Positions 45,017 through 56,981 of a DNA stretch of 64,000 bases are shown piece by piece. Each line of letters starts with the position of its first letter. Position 1 is the first letter of the stretch. The notes under the pieces were generated by a model that saw only the letters and a list, made by a program, of their open reading frames with translations, was not told where the DNA came from and did no database searches. The DNA comes from Teratosphaeria epicoccoides (lineage: Eukaryota; Ascomycota; Dothideomycetes; Mycosphaerellales; Teratosphaeriaceae). The position numbers and the translations under genes are program-made. The DNA lies in NCBI GenBank assembly GCA_021401465.1, contig JADDMT010000003.1:558001-622000 (forward strand). Direction: 5' to 3'.

Positions 45017-47794
45017 GCTGCGCAACGCGCGTTTGATTGCAAATCAGAGCCGACGCAAACTGCTAGCCCTGCGACCCTGCCCTATCATACTTGGTCTGCA
45101 CTATAGTGCCAGGACATCACCGCGAAATAGCAATTCTGTCCGAGCCATCAGTGGCTGAACCAAGCCGCATTGATGTGGCTCACCCCACTGGCAGAAACAT
45201 CGGTGCAGAGGGTACAGACCAGCGATCTGCGTGGTCTCGGTCCCGCACGGCCGGTGTGGCTACCACAGACGCCTGCCAGGAACATCTTCGTTCGAGTTGG
45301 AACCTTCCCGACATGGCCTCTGTCGATTCTAGTTTCCCGCAATGTGTTCAAATACTCGACTTTAATCTTCCAATATTTCGACGACGGACAAACAGGACGA
45401 ATGTATAATAGTAAAGGCGTTCTGGGCGTCTATTCAGATCGTCGGATCCGTAGCGGGATGCAGTGACACGAAAGGCACGATTTATGACGGCGTTTTTTGG
45501 GCTTGTCTGCGACCAAACACAAGAGCGTTGGGCGTCGGATTGATGGTATTGGGCTATCTTGCCGCCACAATTGGACCATAGTTGTTAAGGTCTCGCAAAA
45601 GCACAGTGGCGCGGCAAATGCACTGGCTGCTTGGTCTACGACACACGCTGTATAGTAGTAGTTCTTCTCTCACCTCCACGCGAGAAGCAGTAACCGAGAA
45701 ACGCTTTCATGCTCCCACATGATGTTTGCCTAGTGCCTGCCTGCGCACTTTCACAGTGAGCGCCCATGCTTCACAAGTGACGGTCGCGCACGGCTGAGAA
45801 GCTCCTCGCCCTTTGGTTCACCAGGGTTGAAACGCTTCTGTCGGCACGCGCGTGGGCGTGGTCCTAGCCTTTGAAACAACCGACCAGGAGGTAGTATACA
45901 GTAGGCTCTCGATATCTTTACAACATGAGGTCCTTACACCGTTCGCCTTTCACCAGCAAGCGGCAGCTGCCGGAAGAATCAAAGGGTATGCTTATTCCTA
46001 TAAACACGACATCGTTATATTGGTCTACACTTCGCCAGTAGCGTCGAAGCTCGCGATGCATAGATAACATCATTCGATTAAATGGCGATTAATGATTGAT
46101 CATTTATCCATCAAATGTCCGATTCGATTCGTGACGCGGGATTTCCCGACCTATTACTCATGAATTTTCACTGCTTCAGGCATCAAGAGTCGCCACCTCA
46201 CATGTCTTGTCTAAAGCAAGCTATAGTAACAACAACGCGCCTTAGTGCGCATGTTAGCGCGAAGGACACAAAGCGATCAAAGTCTCCATGGAGATAGTTA
46301 TAGAGCTTAAATTACGTGTTAATTGAGGAAGTATGTGAGGCCGCTCAGAGCGGATTAACCCCTTTCGTGTAGTCTAAGGCATCTACTAGCCACTGTTCTG
46401 CAGCCCTGAGCGGTGTTGAGACTAGATCTAGCGTTCATGAACAACATGCAGCAGGATGCATCCCTAGCCGTCGTATATGATTCTGCCAAAAGCATGGTAC
46501 CCAGAACGCGACGGGCATGCAATTAGACTTTGTTTTCCACCGGCCTCCCACCACAATTGGCTGAGCTATATCGCATAAGGCAGCCAACAACGCGACGCTC
46601 CAAGGACCTCTCTTCGGGCCTGGGAGCGTCTCCGCGCTTCAGCTAGTGCGAGTCTCATTGAGTTTCCGGTGTCCAGTAAGGGATACGCGGTTCCCGTCTC
46701 CACCAAAACCATTCGATCCATTGAGCGCAGACGTAGAAGGGCGTAGTATCGCCGTGCGTTGAGTTGTCGTTGAGACGATGAGCATCTGCGCGACGGCTGA
46801 AAGCTTATTCGTATCATACGGAGCAAAGGCTATACGTGTGCATGTGCCAGTCTGCGATCGATCCGCTCGCTGCGTGTGGTACCGACGGCTGCGTGCAACG
46901 ATTGCCCGGATATTGTCGCAACGGTCTTGCGGCCAGTCTTTGTCAAAGGCGAGGAACGCTCCCACTCCCTCGGCCGTACATGCAGGCATTGCTGTGCTGT
47001 TTATGCATGAAAGATTGAGGTTGCATGTGTGTCAGTGCTCTTGTCGCTGCACGACTTGACCATCTGCCGGTATGCGCATGTAGAGCTACGTCTTTTCTTC
47101 TGCACGATGTTGACTCAACTTGCCCAGTCCTGAGTTGCTGGCTCGCTGGCCACATAGCCATCGGAATCATTACGGTTCTCTCAGGCTAGATTGACGGCTG
47201 CGCTGCTCCATTCGCACATGTGTCTAAGTAACTTTGGTGCTACGGAGAGATCTCAGGTACGTACTTATAGCGTCGATGATAAAGTGGAGAGAACGTAATT
47301 CTTTGCTGCAGGCCATGCTTTAGCGAGCGATCTCACAATCTTAGTCTGATCTTGCATAGCAGGATCAGCACCCGCAGTTTGCCACCATCACTTGCTGGAT
47401 CTCACTGCGCTTACTCGGCGTTAACAGGAGTTCGACGGAGAATTTTGCTGCAACGCTCAGCAGCAGATGGCTGCAAACCCAATGGTTTGCGCCTCGGCAC
47501 GTCGTGTCATGAGCGCCCTTTGCAAAGGAATACTGTGGCATACACTTTCTCCTGCCACAGTGTTGATTTGCATTCTTGGCTCGTCGTATAGTCGGACATA
47601 TGCTGTAATGAACAACGCCAAGCTTCGGCTGGTGCGTAGCCGAGCGCAATGTGAAGACCCGCACATCACCGCCACGGCCAAGACGAATGAGTCTGTTTGC
47701 GATCAAACTGACATGAGTGGTGCCGGTGCCCTCGACCGTAGCTCTACGGCCGTACACAGCTGCACGCCCAAGACGTGTTCGACACCTGCAATCG
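45017..47794. other. Intergenic between convergent genes, 2.8 kb
   Basis: No supported gene. Around 46.07-46.33 kb the sequence becomes more AT-rich with repeated ATTAATGATTGAT-like words. No tRNA or domain seen. Confidence 0.5.
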
Positions 47795-48472
47795 TCACCA
47801 TACCTTCCACCACGCCTTCTCGCCACCATCTTCTGCCTTTCGCAGTGCAGCAAACTGCGCATCCTGCTCCTGCTCCTTGGCTAATCGTCGCTCCCCTCTG
47901 AGCCTCTCCTTGCGTGACTCACGCGCCTTCTTCTCCATCTCCTTTACATTCAATATCTCCACAGCCCTCATCATGCCTTCCTTCTCAGCCTGCCTCTTGT
48001 ATAGGCAGTATTGGTAAGATGCAACAGCGATGCCCATGAACGATGCGACGGCCCAATTACAGGCACTCGATACGGTTGCTATCCAGTTTATCAGCCCGAC
48101 GACCTACACCAAGATTTGGTGCGCATTGTGCATACATCTCCATATGAACCTTGTGCCACCCAGTCCCGCGCCTGCGCCGATGCCGTAGAGTAATGAGTCC
48201 CTCACACATGGCCGCTTGTGGAATTCCGAAAAGTCTTCCCGTTTGGGGAATGCATTCGAGAACGTGACATCCGGCGTCTTGCCACCAGCCGTGTGCTCAG
48301 TCCCTCCCGCCATCATGTTGGCGTTCGCTGGCGGCTTGTATGGGGTTTGCTTGCCACCTTGCCATTGCTGGCCAGTGAACGGTTTGTTCTCTGAATTGAC
48401 GGTGAGGGTTTCTTTCGTGATGGGGAGCCTGGAGAGCTCTTCGGCAGTACGCTGTCGAGTGTCGTCGGCCAT
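47795..48472 (-). CDS. COX20: Cytochrome c oxidase assembly protein Cox20
   Basis: Two exons (48136-48472, 47795-48078) around a 57-base intron (GTATGC...GCTGATAAACTGGATAG) give 206 aa. After a polar start the family block reads DFSEFHKRPCVRDSLLYGIG, AGAGLGGTRFIWR, then across the junction STVSSACNWAVASFMGIAVA and SYQYCLYKRQAEKEGMMRAV. Two membrane segments flank the junction. A basic coiled tail follows (EMEKKARESRKERLRGERRL). Cox20 is an inner-membrane chaperone that presents newly made Cox2 for processing and copper insertion. The spacing between GTRFIWR and NWAV fits the family only with this intron. It is divergent from POL2 across 260 bases. Confidence 0.87.
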
Positions 48473-48732
48473 TTCGGTGATGGATGGGGGAACAAGATGC
48501 AGATGCTGGCAGTCGTTGACGACTGGACGGGACTTCGACAGAGTGCGGACGAATAGTTGCGCCGATGTACGCGCTAAGACCCTTGGACGCGTGCTTGAAC
48601 TGGCGCGTCTTCCTCTACACAATGTAATCGCACACTACGCAGCATCTTGCTTGCCTTACGACGCACACGACCGAGAGATGATACGATAGCACGTGAGGTC
48701 CAGGCCAATTCTGGCCTGCAGAAATATAAATC
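48473..48732. promoter_or_regulatory. Divergent promoter COX20 / POL2
   Basis: Only 260 bases separate the two start codons, so the promoters and leaders share this stretch. No MluI cell-cycle box (ACGCGT) is obvious in the core, although ACGCGTGC occurs near 48587. Confidence 0.6.
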
Positions 48733-51700
48733 ATGCCGGTCCGCCGAAAAGAAGGGCCCCGCCGCTTTGGCAAGTCAGGACCAGTAAACCAGCGTATCAC
48801 GAAGACGAAGACGATCGGCGCATCGGATCTCCGTGCTTCAGAACAGACATCGCGAGACGAGCGAGCAGAGGCGACGCGTCTTGCCGACTCGATCGACGAC
48901 GCGCAGGGCTTTGAGCGCTTCGAAGCGGGAAAGCCACAGTTCGGATGGCTCTGCAATATGCATTCGACCACGCTGGAGGATTCCAAGGGCCCTGGTGGAC
49001 GAGCGGCGGTCGACTTCTACTTCATTGGCGAGGATGAGACGGGCACGTTCAAGGCGAGCGTCGAGTATGACCCGTACTTCTTGATCGCAGTGAAGAAGGG
49101 CAAGGAGGCCGAGGTGGAGGAATGGCTGAAAAGGGGATTTGAGGGCGTCGTCAAGGGCGTCGAGAAGGTCGAGAAGGAGGACCTGAAGATGCCAAATCAC
49201 CTCCTGGGCTATAGGCGGACGTTCTTGAAACTGAAATTTGCCAACGTCAGCGATCTATTGGCTGTGAGAAGAGCTGTGTCGCCTATCGCCGAGAAGAATA
49301 AGTCAAAAGTCAGTGCTATGGACGTGTACGCCGAGGTCGCAAGCGTAAATGCTGGATTTGACTTGTTCGACGACGCGTACTTGGACGAGAGGAGACCGGC
49401 TGGATACGTGGACGCCTCAGACTTTATCGTGGACATTCGAGAATACGACGTACCATATCATGTTCGAGTGGCCATTGATTTGGACGTTCGAGTCGGAAAA
49501 TGGTACATGGTTGAGGCAAAACACGGCCACGTTAAGCTCACTTGTCTTGAGGAGCGCTTGACGCGTGCTGATCCCATTGTCATGGCGTTCGATATCGAAA
49601 CGACGAAGCTGCCACTGAAGTTTCCAGATGCCAGCATTGATCAAGTCATGATGATCTCGTACATGATCGATGGTCAAGGTTTTCTCATCACCAACCGAGA
49701 GATTGTCAGCGAAGATATCGCCGATTTCGACTATACTCCGAAACCAGAGTTTGACGGACCATTCCTGATCTTCAACGAGCCTAATGAGGAAGCTGTGCTC
49801 ACAAAATTCTTCGAGTGCATAAAAGAGGCGAGGCCAACAATCATGGTCACTTACAACGGTGACTTCTTCGATTGGCCGTTTGTGGAAGCCCGAGCAAGCG
49901 TCCACGGCATTGACATGTACCGCGAGATCGGCTTCCGGAAGAACAGCGAAGATATCTACCAATCGACGCATTGCGCTCACATGGATGCTTTTGCGTGGGT
50001 GAATCGAGACTCCTATCTCCCGCAAGGATCTCGTGGTCTCAAGGCCGTCACCGTGGCAAAGCTGGGTTATGACCCAGACGAGCTGGATCCGGAACTCATG
50101 ACTCCTTATGCTGCCGAGCGACCGCAAGTCCTGGCAGAGTATTCCGTGTCTGATGCGGTGGCAACATACTACCTGTACATGAAATACGTGCATCCTTTCA
50201 TCTTTTCACTCTGCACTATCATCCCATTAGGGCCGGATGACGTGCTGCGAAAAGGTACTGGGACGCTGTGCGAGATGCTGCTCATGGTGCAAGCCTATCA
50301 AAAGGAGATTGTGCTTCCAAACAAGCATGTTCAGCCACGCGAGTCCTTCTGGGAAGGCCACTTGCTCGAGTCGGAGACGTACGTCGGTGGGCATGTTGAG
50401 AGTATCGAGGCAGGCGTGTTCAGAAGTGACATCCCGTACAACTTTGCTGTGGACCCGTCAGCGATCGACGAACTGCTCAATGATCTGGATGCTGCTCTGA
50501 CTTTCTCCATTACAGTTGAGGAGAAAAAGAAGATGGAGGACGTGGCGAACTACGACGAGGTCAAGGCGCAGATAACACAACGACTACTTCAGCTGAAGAA
50601 CACGCCGCACAGGCATGAGAAGCCATCGATCTACCACTTGGATGTCGCGTCCATGTATCCCAACATCATGACGACGAACAGACTACAGCCCGACTCCATG
50701 ATCGACGAGTCTGTGTGCGCTGCTTGCGATTTCAACAGGCCAGGCAAGAACTGCGATCGCCGCATGCCGTGGTCATGGAGAGGCGAATACCTACCGGCTA
50801 AACGCGACGAGTACAACATGATCCGGCACGCGCTTGAGAACGAAAGGTTTCCGCCCAAATATCCCAATGGCCTTGCCCGAGCATTCCAAGACCTGTCACT
50901 AGACGAGCAGACAGGCATGGTGAAGAAACGACTGACCGACTACAGCAAGAAGATTTACCATAAGATTCACGATGCACGAACAATGGAGCGAGAGGCCATC
51001 ATCTGTCAGCGCGAAAACCCATTCTACGTCGATACTGTCAAAGACTTCCGTGACCGTCGATATGACTTCAAAGGCAAGCAGAAAGTGTGGAAAGGCAAGA
51101 CTTCCGAGCTCGAGAAGGCTGGCGCGTCGAGCGGCGAGGTCGAGGAAGCGAAGAAAATGATCGTCTTGTACGACTCTCTTCAACTAGCGCACAAGGTTAT
51201 CCTCAATTCTTTCTATGGCTATGTCATGAGGAAAGGCTCACGCTGGTATTCCATGGAGATGGCTGGCGTGACTTGCTTGACTGGTGCTCGGATCATCCAG
51301 ATGGCAAGACAGCTTGTTGAACGAATCGGTCGACCACTTGAGTTGGACACTGATGGTATATGGTGTATCCTGCCTGCCACGTTTCCAGACAACTTCGCGT
51401 TCACCATGAAGAACGGCAAGAAAATGACAATATCGTATCCTTGTGTCATGTTGAACCACCTCGTTCACGCCAAATTCACCAATCATCAATACCAAACTCT
51501 CAAAGATCCCACGACATATCGTTACGAGACGCATAGCGACAACACCATCTTCTTCGAGGTTGATGGGCCGTATAAGGCAATGATCTTGCCTACAAGTAAA
51601 GAAGAGGACAAGAACCTGAAGAAGAGATATGCGGTCTTCAATCACGACGGCTCGCTTGCTGAGCTGAAAGGATTTGAGGTGAAGCGCCGTGGTGAGCTCA

Positions 51701-54700
51701 AACTCATCAAGATCTTCCAGCAACAGATCTTCAGATTCTTCCTCGACGGCACAACTCTTGAAGAGATTTATGCGGCTGTTGCAAAAGTTGCGGACAAATG
51801 GCTCGATGTTTTGCATAGTCACGGCTCGACGCTCGCAAACGAAGAATTGATTGACTTAATTTGCGAGAACAAGTCGATGACCAAAACATTAGAAGAATAT
51901 GGTGCGCAAAAGTCTACTGCAATTACCACCGCGAAGAGGCTGGCGGAATTCCTGGGCGAGCAAATGGTGAAGGACAAGGGCCTGAACTGCAAGTACATTG
52001 TTTCGAGCAGGCCCAAAAACTCCCCGATCACGGAGAGGGCCATACCGGTCGCTATCTTCTCTGCCGAAGAAAGTGTCAAGCGATACTATCTTCGCAAGTG
52101 GATGAAGGAGGATCCTGGTGACATGGATCCGAGAATCGTGATTGACTGGGACTACTACCTCGAGCGTCTCGGCTCGGTCATTCAGAAACTGATCACCATC
52201 CCTGCTGCGTTGCAGAAGGTCCGAAATCCAGTGCCCAGGGTGGCGCACCCAGACTGGCTCGACCGCAGGATCAGGACGAAAGAGGACCGCTTCCAGCAAG
52301 TCAAGATGACGGAACTCTTCCAGAAGAAGCCCCTGGCCGAGCGCGATCCCAATGCTATTGCACTTCGGAACAACGTCGATATGGAAGACTTTGGGGCTAC
52401 GCCGATGAGCAAACTGCTCAAGCCAGCCGTAGGTGCAAAGATCATGTCAACGGCGGAGCAGAGAAAGAAGAGGAAAACGCGAGATGACACCGCGGCTGTG
52501 TCAGCGAATCCATGCGACAGCCTCCCGGACGTGATGCCAAGCATTACAGAGGACTATCGAGGCTGGCTCAGATACCAAAAGAAGAAGTGGAAGATCCAGA
52601 AAGCTGCGCGGATCCGAAGAAGACAGCTGTTCGGAGAGAAGAGAGTCGATGCGGCTACAGATGGGCTTGGAGCATTCTTCAGGCAGCAGGCTGAAGTGGT
52701 ATACACGACAGAGTGGCAAATCTTGCAATTACGTGAGACGGAGACAACAGGCATTGTCAGCGCTTTCGTGCTCATTGGCGGCAGAGTAAGTCAGCTGAAG
52801 GTTGTTGTGCCCAGGCAGCTCTTCCTGAATCTCAAGGAAGACGACCTGCCGAGTGTCGATGTTGAAGGTGTCAAGGCGGAGAAGGTGATGAACTGGACAT
52901 TGCCCAACGGACACGCCAGTACGCACCTGTTCCAGCTGACGATGAGCGAGCAAGTCTATGTGCAGGAGTCGGAGAAGTTGGAGCAGTTGTTCAACCACGC
53001 TTCGGTCGAAGGCGTTTACGAACGAAAGGTTCCGCTCAGTGCAAGGGCAATGCTGGAGCTAGGCTGCGTCTGTACTTTCGATGAGTCTCAGCGTGGTGTC
53101 TTGGGCAAGGGATTGGAGCAAGGTTTCCAGTTGTCTGCGCTTCGCACCATTCCACCCAAGCAGCCATATATGGCTGGGGCGAAGATGAGCTACCTTGCTC
53201 TCTACCACATTGCTGCAGGCGATCGACAGATCTACGCTCTCTTCTCTTCCGCAAGAGCCCAGGCTAAGCTCGTCGTCCTGAGTCGCGCCCGCAGCGAGCA
53301 AGGCATGCCCAACGTGGACCGAATCTACGAGGACGTACTCGCTCAAAAGCTGGACGAGTCTCGCGGCGAGCCTTGGCAGAAAATCCTCGAATACCAAGAT
53401 TCTATCCATTTTACGACAGTGCAAGTCACGACGCAGCGACGGGCTTCGCAAGAGATCGCGGACTCTATGAGGAAGTTTCAGAGGGAGGATCAGTCTGGTT
53501 TACCGACGATGATGGTGCTACAGTCCCAGAATGCCGAAATGCTGGTGCATGACCTGCCCTTGTTGCAGACATTCCCGGTTCTCAGGCTTCCAGCCCCGGC
53601 GGAGGACAAGGTTCTTCCACCCTTGGGATGGCAGAGCGTGGTTGCAAAGACGCTAGTAGGACATTACCTGAATCTCGGGTCGTGGATTAGCCATCTCTTG
53701 GAGTTCAGCAGGTATGGCAACGTGCCGATTTGCAATCTGGAGCGAGATGACCCGCGATTCCTGATCGACATCACCTACGCCCGGCGACTGCAAAAGGAGA
53801 AAGTCGTTCTCTGGTGGTCCGACGACGCGAGACCGGACCACGCAGGCCACGAGAAGGACGATGTGTTGAGTGCCCTGGAGACGATCGATATGCCAACAGT
53901 CAACAATCCTGGTACGTACAGCTCTGTGTGCATCGACCTCAATATCAAGAACCTAGCCATCAACACAATCCTCTCTGCCGCCGTCTTGAATGATGCGGAA
54001 GGCGCTTCTGATCCGATTGGTGTATCTGGTGCTGGCGCGAAGGAGGATGCTCTCGACGAGACTACGCAGACCGTGGCTTCGGAGAACGCGTTCGCGGCTG
54101 CAGGCATCGTGGCGCTACGGGAAATGGTCAAAGGCTGGTGGCAGGAGGCTTGTGCGGCGAAGAGTGGAAGCAATACAATGGCCGACGTTCTTGTTCAACA
54201 CCTCCTTCGCTGGATCGAGAGCCCGGCGAGTCACCTTTTCGACAGGAACTTGCTGTACTACGTCCAGATCATGAGCAAGAAAGCCTTCCAGCAGCTCATG
54301 GGCGAATTTAGACGAGTGGGATCTCACATCGTCTTTGCTTCGGCTGGGAGGTTGCTGCTGCAGACAAGCAGGGCGGAAGTAGGCAATGCTTCCGCTTATT
54401 CTGCTTACATCCTGAAGGCGATAGCGCAGAAGCCGGCATTCCATTTCTTGGATCTCAGTATCACGGAGTACTGGGACTTCCTGGTGTGGTACGATGAATT
54501 CAACTACGGCGGCAAAGGCTGCACGGAAGTCATTGAAGCGGAAAATCAGACTCTGGACATGATAATGCATTGGCAGATTGCTACGTTCCTGCCTTCGATC
54601 TTGCAGCCGAACTTCAACGACTGGGTTGTTGCATACATCGAGCTCATGCATGCACGCAAGCGACCTGCTGGGCTTGTGAACGGTCAGCCGAGACCCACGC

Positions 54701-55458
54701 AATTGCCGATTCATGCCTCGATCTTCAACTCCGAAACGAACGATCAAACCACGCCCGGGAATGTCTTGGCCAAGTCCTTTTCAACACCGCTGAAGAAGCA
54801 GATCGCGCAGCTGATCAAGCGACAAAGGACAGAGAGCGTGCACGAGGACCTAGTCGAAGACTGGCGCTTTCCATCCATGCCCGGCAGTCATCTCAATCCT
54901 CAAAACCCCGTCCTCGAGCTCGTCAAAAGCATTATGCAAGTCCTCAGCCTTGACAAGACCATCACGCTCGAAGCGCGCCTCCTTCGCAAAGAACTTCTCC
55001 AGCTCTTCGAAATCCGCGAATTCAGCGCCGAAGGCTCCTTCGCCAACCCCTCTACTACCCTCTGCCTCAGACAACTTTCCTGTCCGGATTGCTGTGTCAC
55101 ACGCGACATTGATCTCTGCCGCGACACGGACCTCAATCCGAATCCGGCGGAGCCTTCGCTCGCGCCGAGGTGCGAGAGCTGTGGGTGTTTCTTCGATGCT
55201 TTGAAGATTCAGGAGATGTTGATTGCGGAGGTGCAGAGGGCGGTGGTGATGTGGGTCACGCAGGACTTGAAGTGTAAGAAGTGTGGCAGGGTGCGGACGA
55301 ATGAGTTTGCGGAGCATTGTGGGTGTGCGGGGGAGTGGGTGGGCACGGTGAGGCGGGAGGAGGTGGGGAGGGGGTTGAGGGTTTTGGGGAGGGTGGGGGA
55401 GTATTATGGGATGAGTCTGTTGCAGGAGGTTGTGGAGGGTGTGATGAAAGGGTTTTGA
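48733..55458 (+). CDS. POL2: DNA polymerase epsilon catalytic subunit
   Basis: Leading-strand replicative polymerase, 2241 aa in a single exon, the usual length for the family. The proofreading exonuclease has AFDIETTK with D287/E289 (Exo I), VTYNGDFFDWPFVEARA (Exo II) and YSVSDAVATYY (Exo III). The B-family polymerase has DVASMYPNIMTTNRLQ (motif A), KVILNSFYGYVMRKGSRWYS (motif B) and LDTDGIW (motif C, Asp872/Asp874). The second half is the inactive polymerase-exonuclease copy typical of Pol epsilon. The C-terminus carries the cysteine modules CPDCC...CESCGCF and CKKCGRVRTNEFAEHCGC, which bind Dpb2. All catalytic residues are present, so I see no mutator signature. Upstream it shares a short promoter with COX20. 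Confidence 0.98.
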   Translation: MPVRRKEGPRRFGKSGPVNQRITKTKTIGASDLRASEQTSRDERAEATRLADSIDDAQGFERFEAGKPQFGWLCNMHSTTLEDSKGPGGRAAVDFYFIGEDETGTFKASVEYDPYFLIAVKKGKEAEVEEWLKRGFEGVVKGVEKVEKEDLKMPNHLLGYRRTFLKLKFANVSDLLAVRRAVSPIAEKNKSKVSAMDVYAEVASVNAGFDLFDDAYLDERRPAGYVDASDFIVDIREYDVPYHVRVAIDLDVRVGKWYMVEAKHGHVKLTCLEERLTRADPIVMAFDIETTKLPLKFPDASIDQVMMISYMIDGQGFLITNREIVSEDIADFDYTPKPEFDGPFLIFNEPNEEAVLTKFFECIKEARPTIMVTYNGDFFDWPFVEARASVHGIDMYREIGFRKNSEDIYQSTHCAHMDAFAWVNRDSYLPQGSRGLKAVTVAKLGYDPDELDPELMTPYAAERPQVLAEYSVSDAVATYYLYMKYVHPFIFSLCTIIPLGPDDVLRKGTGTLCEMLLMVQAYQKEIVLPNKHVQPRESFWEGHLLESETYVGGHVESIEAGVFRSDIPYNFAVDPSAIDELLNDLDAALTFSITVEEKKKMEDVANYDEVKAQITQRLLQLKNTPHRHEKPSIYHLDVASMYPNIMTTNRLQPDSMIDESVCAACDFNRPGKNCDRRMPWSWRGEYLPAKRDEYNMIRHALENERFPPKYPNGLARAFQDLSLDEQTGMVKKRLTDYSKKIYHKIHDARTMEREAIICQRENPFYVDTVKDFRDRRYDFKGKQKVWKGKTSELEKAGASSGEVEEAKKMIVLYDSLQLAHKVILNSFYGYVMRKGSRWYSMEMAGVTCLTGARIIQMARQLVERIGRPLELDTDGIWCILPATFPDNFAFTMKNGKKMTISYPCVMLNHLVHAKFTNHQYQTLKDPTTYRYETHSDNTIFFEVDGPYKAMILPTSKEEDKNLKKRYAVFNHDGSLAELKGFEVKRRGELKLIKIFQQQIFRFFLDGTTLEEIYAAVAKVADKWLDVLHSHGSTLANEELIDLICENKSMTKTLEEYGAQKSTAITTAKRLAEFLGEQMVKDKGLNCKYIVSSRPKNSPITERAIPVAIFSAEESVKRYYLRKWMKEDPGDMDPRIVIDWDYYLERLGSVIQKLITIPAALQKVRNPVPRVAHPDWLDRRIRTKEDRFQQVKMTELFQKKPLAERDPNAIALRNNVDMEDFGATPMSKLLKPAVGAKIMSTAEQRKKRKTRDDTAAVSANPCDSLPDVMPSITEDYRGWLRYQKKKWKIQKAARIRRRQLFGEKRVDAATDGLGAFFRQQAEVVYTTEWQILQLRETETTGIVSAFVLIGGRVSQLKVVVPRQLFLNLKEDDLPSVDVEGVKAEKVMNWTLPNGHASTHLFQLTMSEQVYVQESEKLEQLFNHASVEGVYERKVPLSARAMLELGCVCTFDESQRGVLGKGLEQGFQLSALRTIPPKQPYMAGAKMSYLALYHIAAGDRQIYALFSSARAQAKLVVLSRARSEQGMPNVDRIYEDVLAQKLDESRGEPWQKILEYQDSIHFTTVQVTTQRRASQEIADSMRKFQREDQSGLPTMMVLQSQNAEMLVHDLPLLQTFPVLRLPAPAEDKVLPPLGWQSVVAKTLVGHYLNLGSWISHLLEFSRYGNVPICNLERDDPRFLIDITYARRLQKEKVVLWWSDDARPDHAGHEKDDVLSALETIDMPTVNNPGTYSSVCIDLNIKNLAINTILSAAVLNDAEGASDPIGVSGAGAKEDALDETTQTVASENAFAAAGIVALREMVKGWWQEACAAKSGSNTMADVLVQHLLRWIESPASHLFDRNLLYYVQIMSKKAFQQLMGEFRRVGSHIVFASAGRLLLQTSRAEVGNASAYSAYILKAIAQKPAFHFLDLSITEYWDFLVWYDEFNYGGKGCTEVIEAENQTLDMIMHWQIATFLPSILQPNFNDWVVAYIELMHARKRPAGLVNGQPRPTQLPIHASIFNSETNDQTTPGNVLAKSFSTPLKKQIAQLIKRQRTESVHEDLVEDWRFPSMPGSHLNPQNPVLELVKSIMQVLSLDKTITLEARLLRKELLQLFEIREFSAEGSFANPSTTLCLRQLSCPDCCVTRDIDLCRDTDLNPNPAEPSLAPRCESCGCFFDALKIQEMLIAEVQRAVVMWVTQDLKCKKCGRVRTNEFAEHCGCAGEWVGTVRREEVGRGLRVLGRVGEYYGMSLLQEVVEGVMKGF

Positions 55459-56981
55459 GAGGGATTTGGGACGGGGAGGTCATAGCGAGGGCGTTTGGAT
55501 GGAACTCATGTGTCATGATGAGGACTTTGGATCTGGCATTGTGGAGTCGCCTTCGAGACACGAAAAGAGATTCTTGCCGGTGAAGACATACACGCCAGCC
55601 CGAGAGACCCAGCGATTTCCGGGCCGTTGCGTCGTTGATCCAACCACGCAGCGCTCATTATGCACGTCCCCATTTCGTGCAGCTGCGCTAGCTAGGCCTA
55701 GATAGCTCCATATACACAGCATTGTAAGATTAAATACCATACACGTAGTAAGTTTGTGTTGGCTACGCAGATATGGCGAATGGATTCTATCTTTTTGCAA
55801 TGCCGCAACGATCATGCCAGACAGATTTGAGCCAACCGTGAGGAGGAGCTGGACCGTGATGACGCTTACAAGCAAAACGGCATCATGTCTGATATTCCTA
55901 CCCTGCCTGCAACCAACACACGCCTGGAAGGGGGTATCGGACATGCATGGCCCTTTCGACCAGCTCTTGCCGGACTCAGCAGACATTAAGGCCAAGCCCC
56001 ATGAATGGGATGAGGATCTCGTCGGCGCTTTGGATCGCGCGAGTGGCTGGGCTGGCGGCATGAGCCCGCTCGCTCGCTCCGGCTGCGGGAGACAGCCAAG
56101 TCCGTGGCTTTGTGGCGCGAAGAGTCTTGGCTCCGAGGCTGCATCGGAACCGGGCACAGCAACTGCTGACTTCGCTGGTTGGGATGAGGGGTGTGTCTGG
56201 TCGATGCTTGGCGTGGTCGTTGGGAGAGGTGAGTCGGAGAGAGGGGGGGAGGGGGGCGGGATCAGGAGGAGGAAGGAAAGGATGGGCCGATTTGATCTTT
56301 CTCGTAACAGAACTATGCCGAGTGAGTCGGAGGCGGGCGACTCGAGATCCATGGACGCGGACTCGGCGCCGCGACGCCGGGTCTTGGCATGTAGCATGGA
56401 CGCGGAGGGGGCTGTCGTGTTTCAGTCTCGGATTTGGGTGATGCACACATATGCGTGTAGCGGCGATCGCTACTTGGCTTAGCAAGCCAGCAAGGTACCG
56501 ACAGGCCCTGGACAAGATGGTGCGGAATATAGGTCCTTCTACAAAGTTCATCAAGAATAGATGGTGTTTATCAGTCGTCGGACCACCTGTTTTCGTTCAT
56601 CAGGTAGACCGTAGACACTACCGCTGCCTGTAATAAGATCTATCCAGCAGCGAGTTTGCCCGTTCACATTTCCTGCGCCTCCTACCTCCGCCGTGGGTTT
56701 CCCCCTTTCACTGCTCGCCAGAATCGCCAGGTCGTGGGGAGTACCCAGGTAGTGCATTTCTGTCTAAAAAGAGGCAGGCCAAACGAGTGCGAGTTACATG
56801 GAATCAACCAAGAATGAGCGAGCCATATGGAGTGATCAAAAGATACATGCGGTTTTCATCAACCCAGCAATGCCCCTCCCCACCACCAATCAATCGTTCC
56901 TGCAGCCCCCCCGCCACCATATCTCGTCTCGCCTTCCTTGCCTTGCTTCCTCTCAGCTCCCCATCTCCAATTCTCTAGTTC
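55459..56981. other. Intergenic between POL2 and the small secreted-protein gene
   Basis: About 1.5 kb. Two long open frames overlap on opposite strands (55754-56482 plus, 55513-56397 minus). Neither has a recognisable domain, so neither is supported. Confidence 0.4.

Noticed and set aside
55513..56482. Two long overlapping open frames on opposite strands (294 aa minus, 242 aa plus)
   Set aside because: Neither has a domain, signal peptide, good start context or introns that make sense, and each could be the shadow of the other in a GC-rich stretch.
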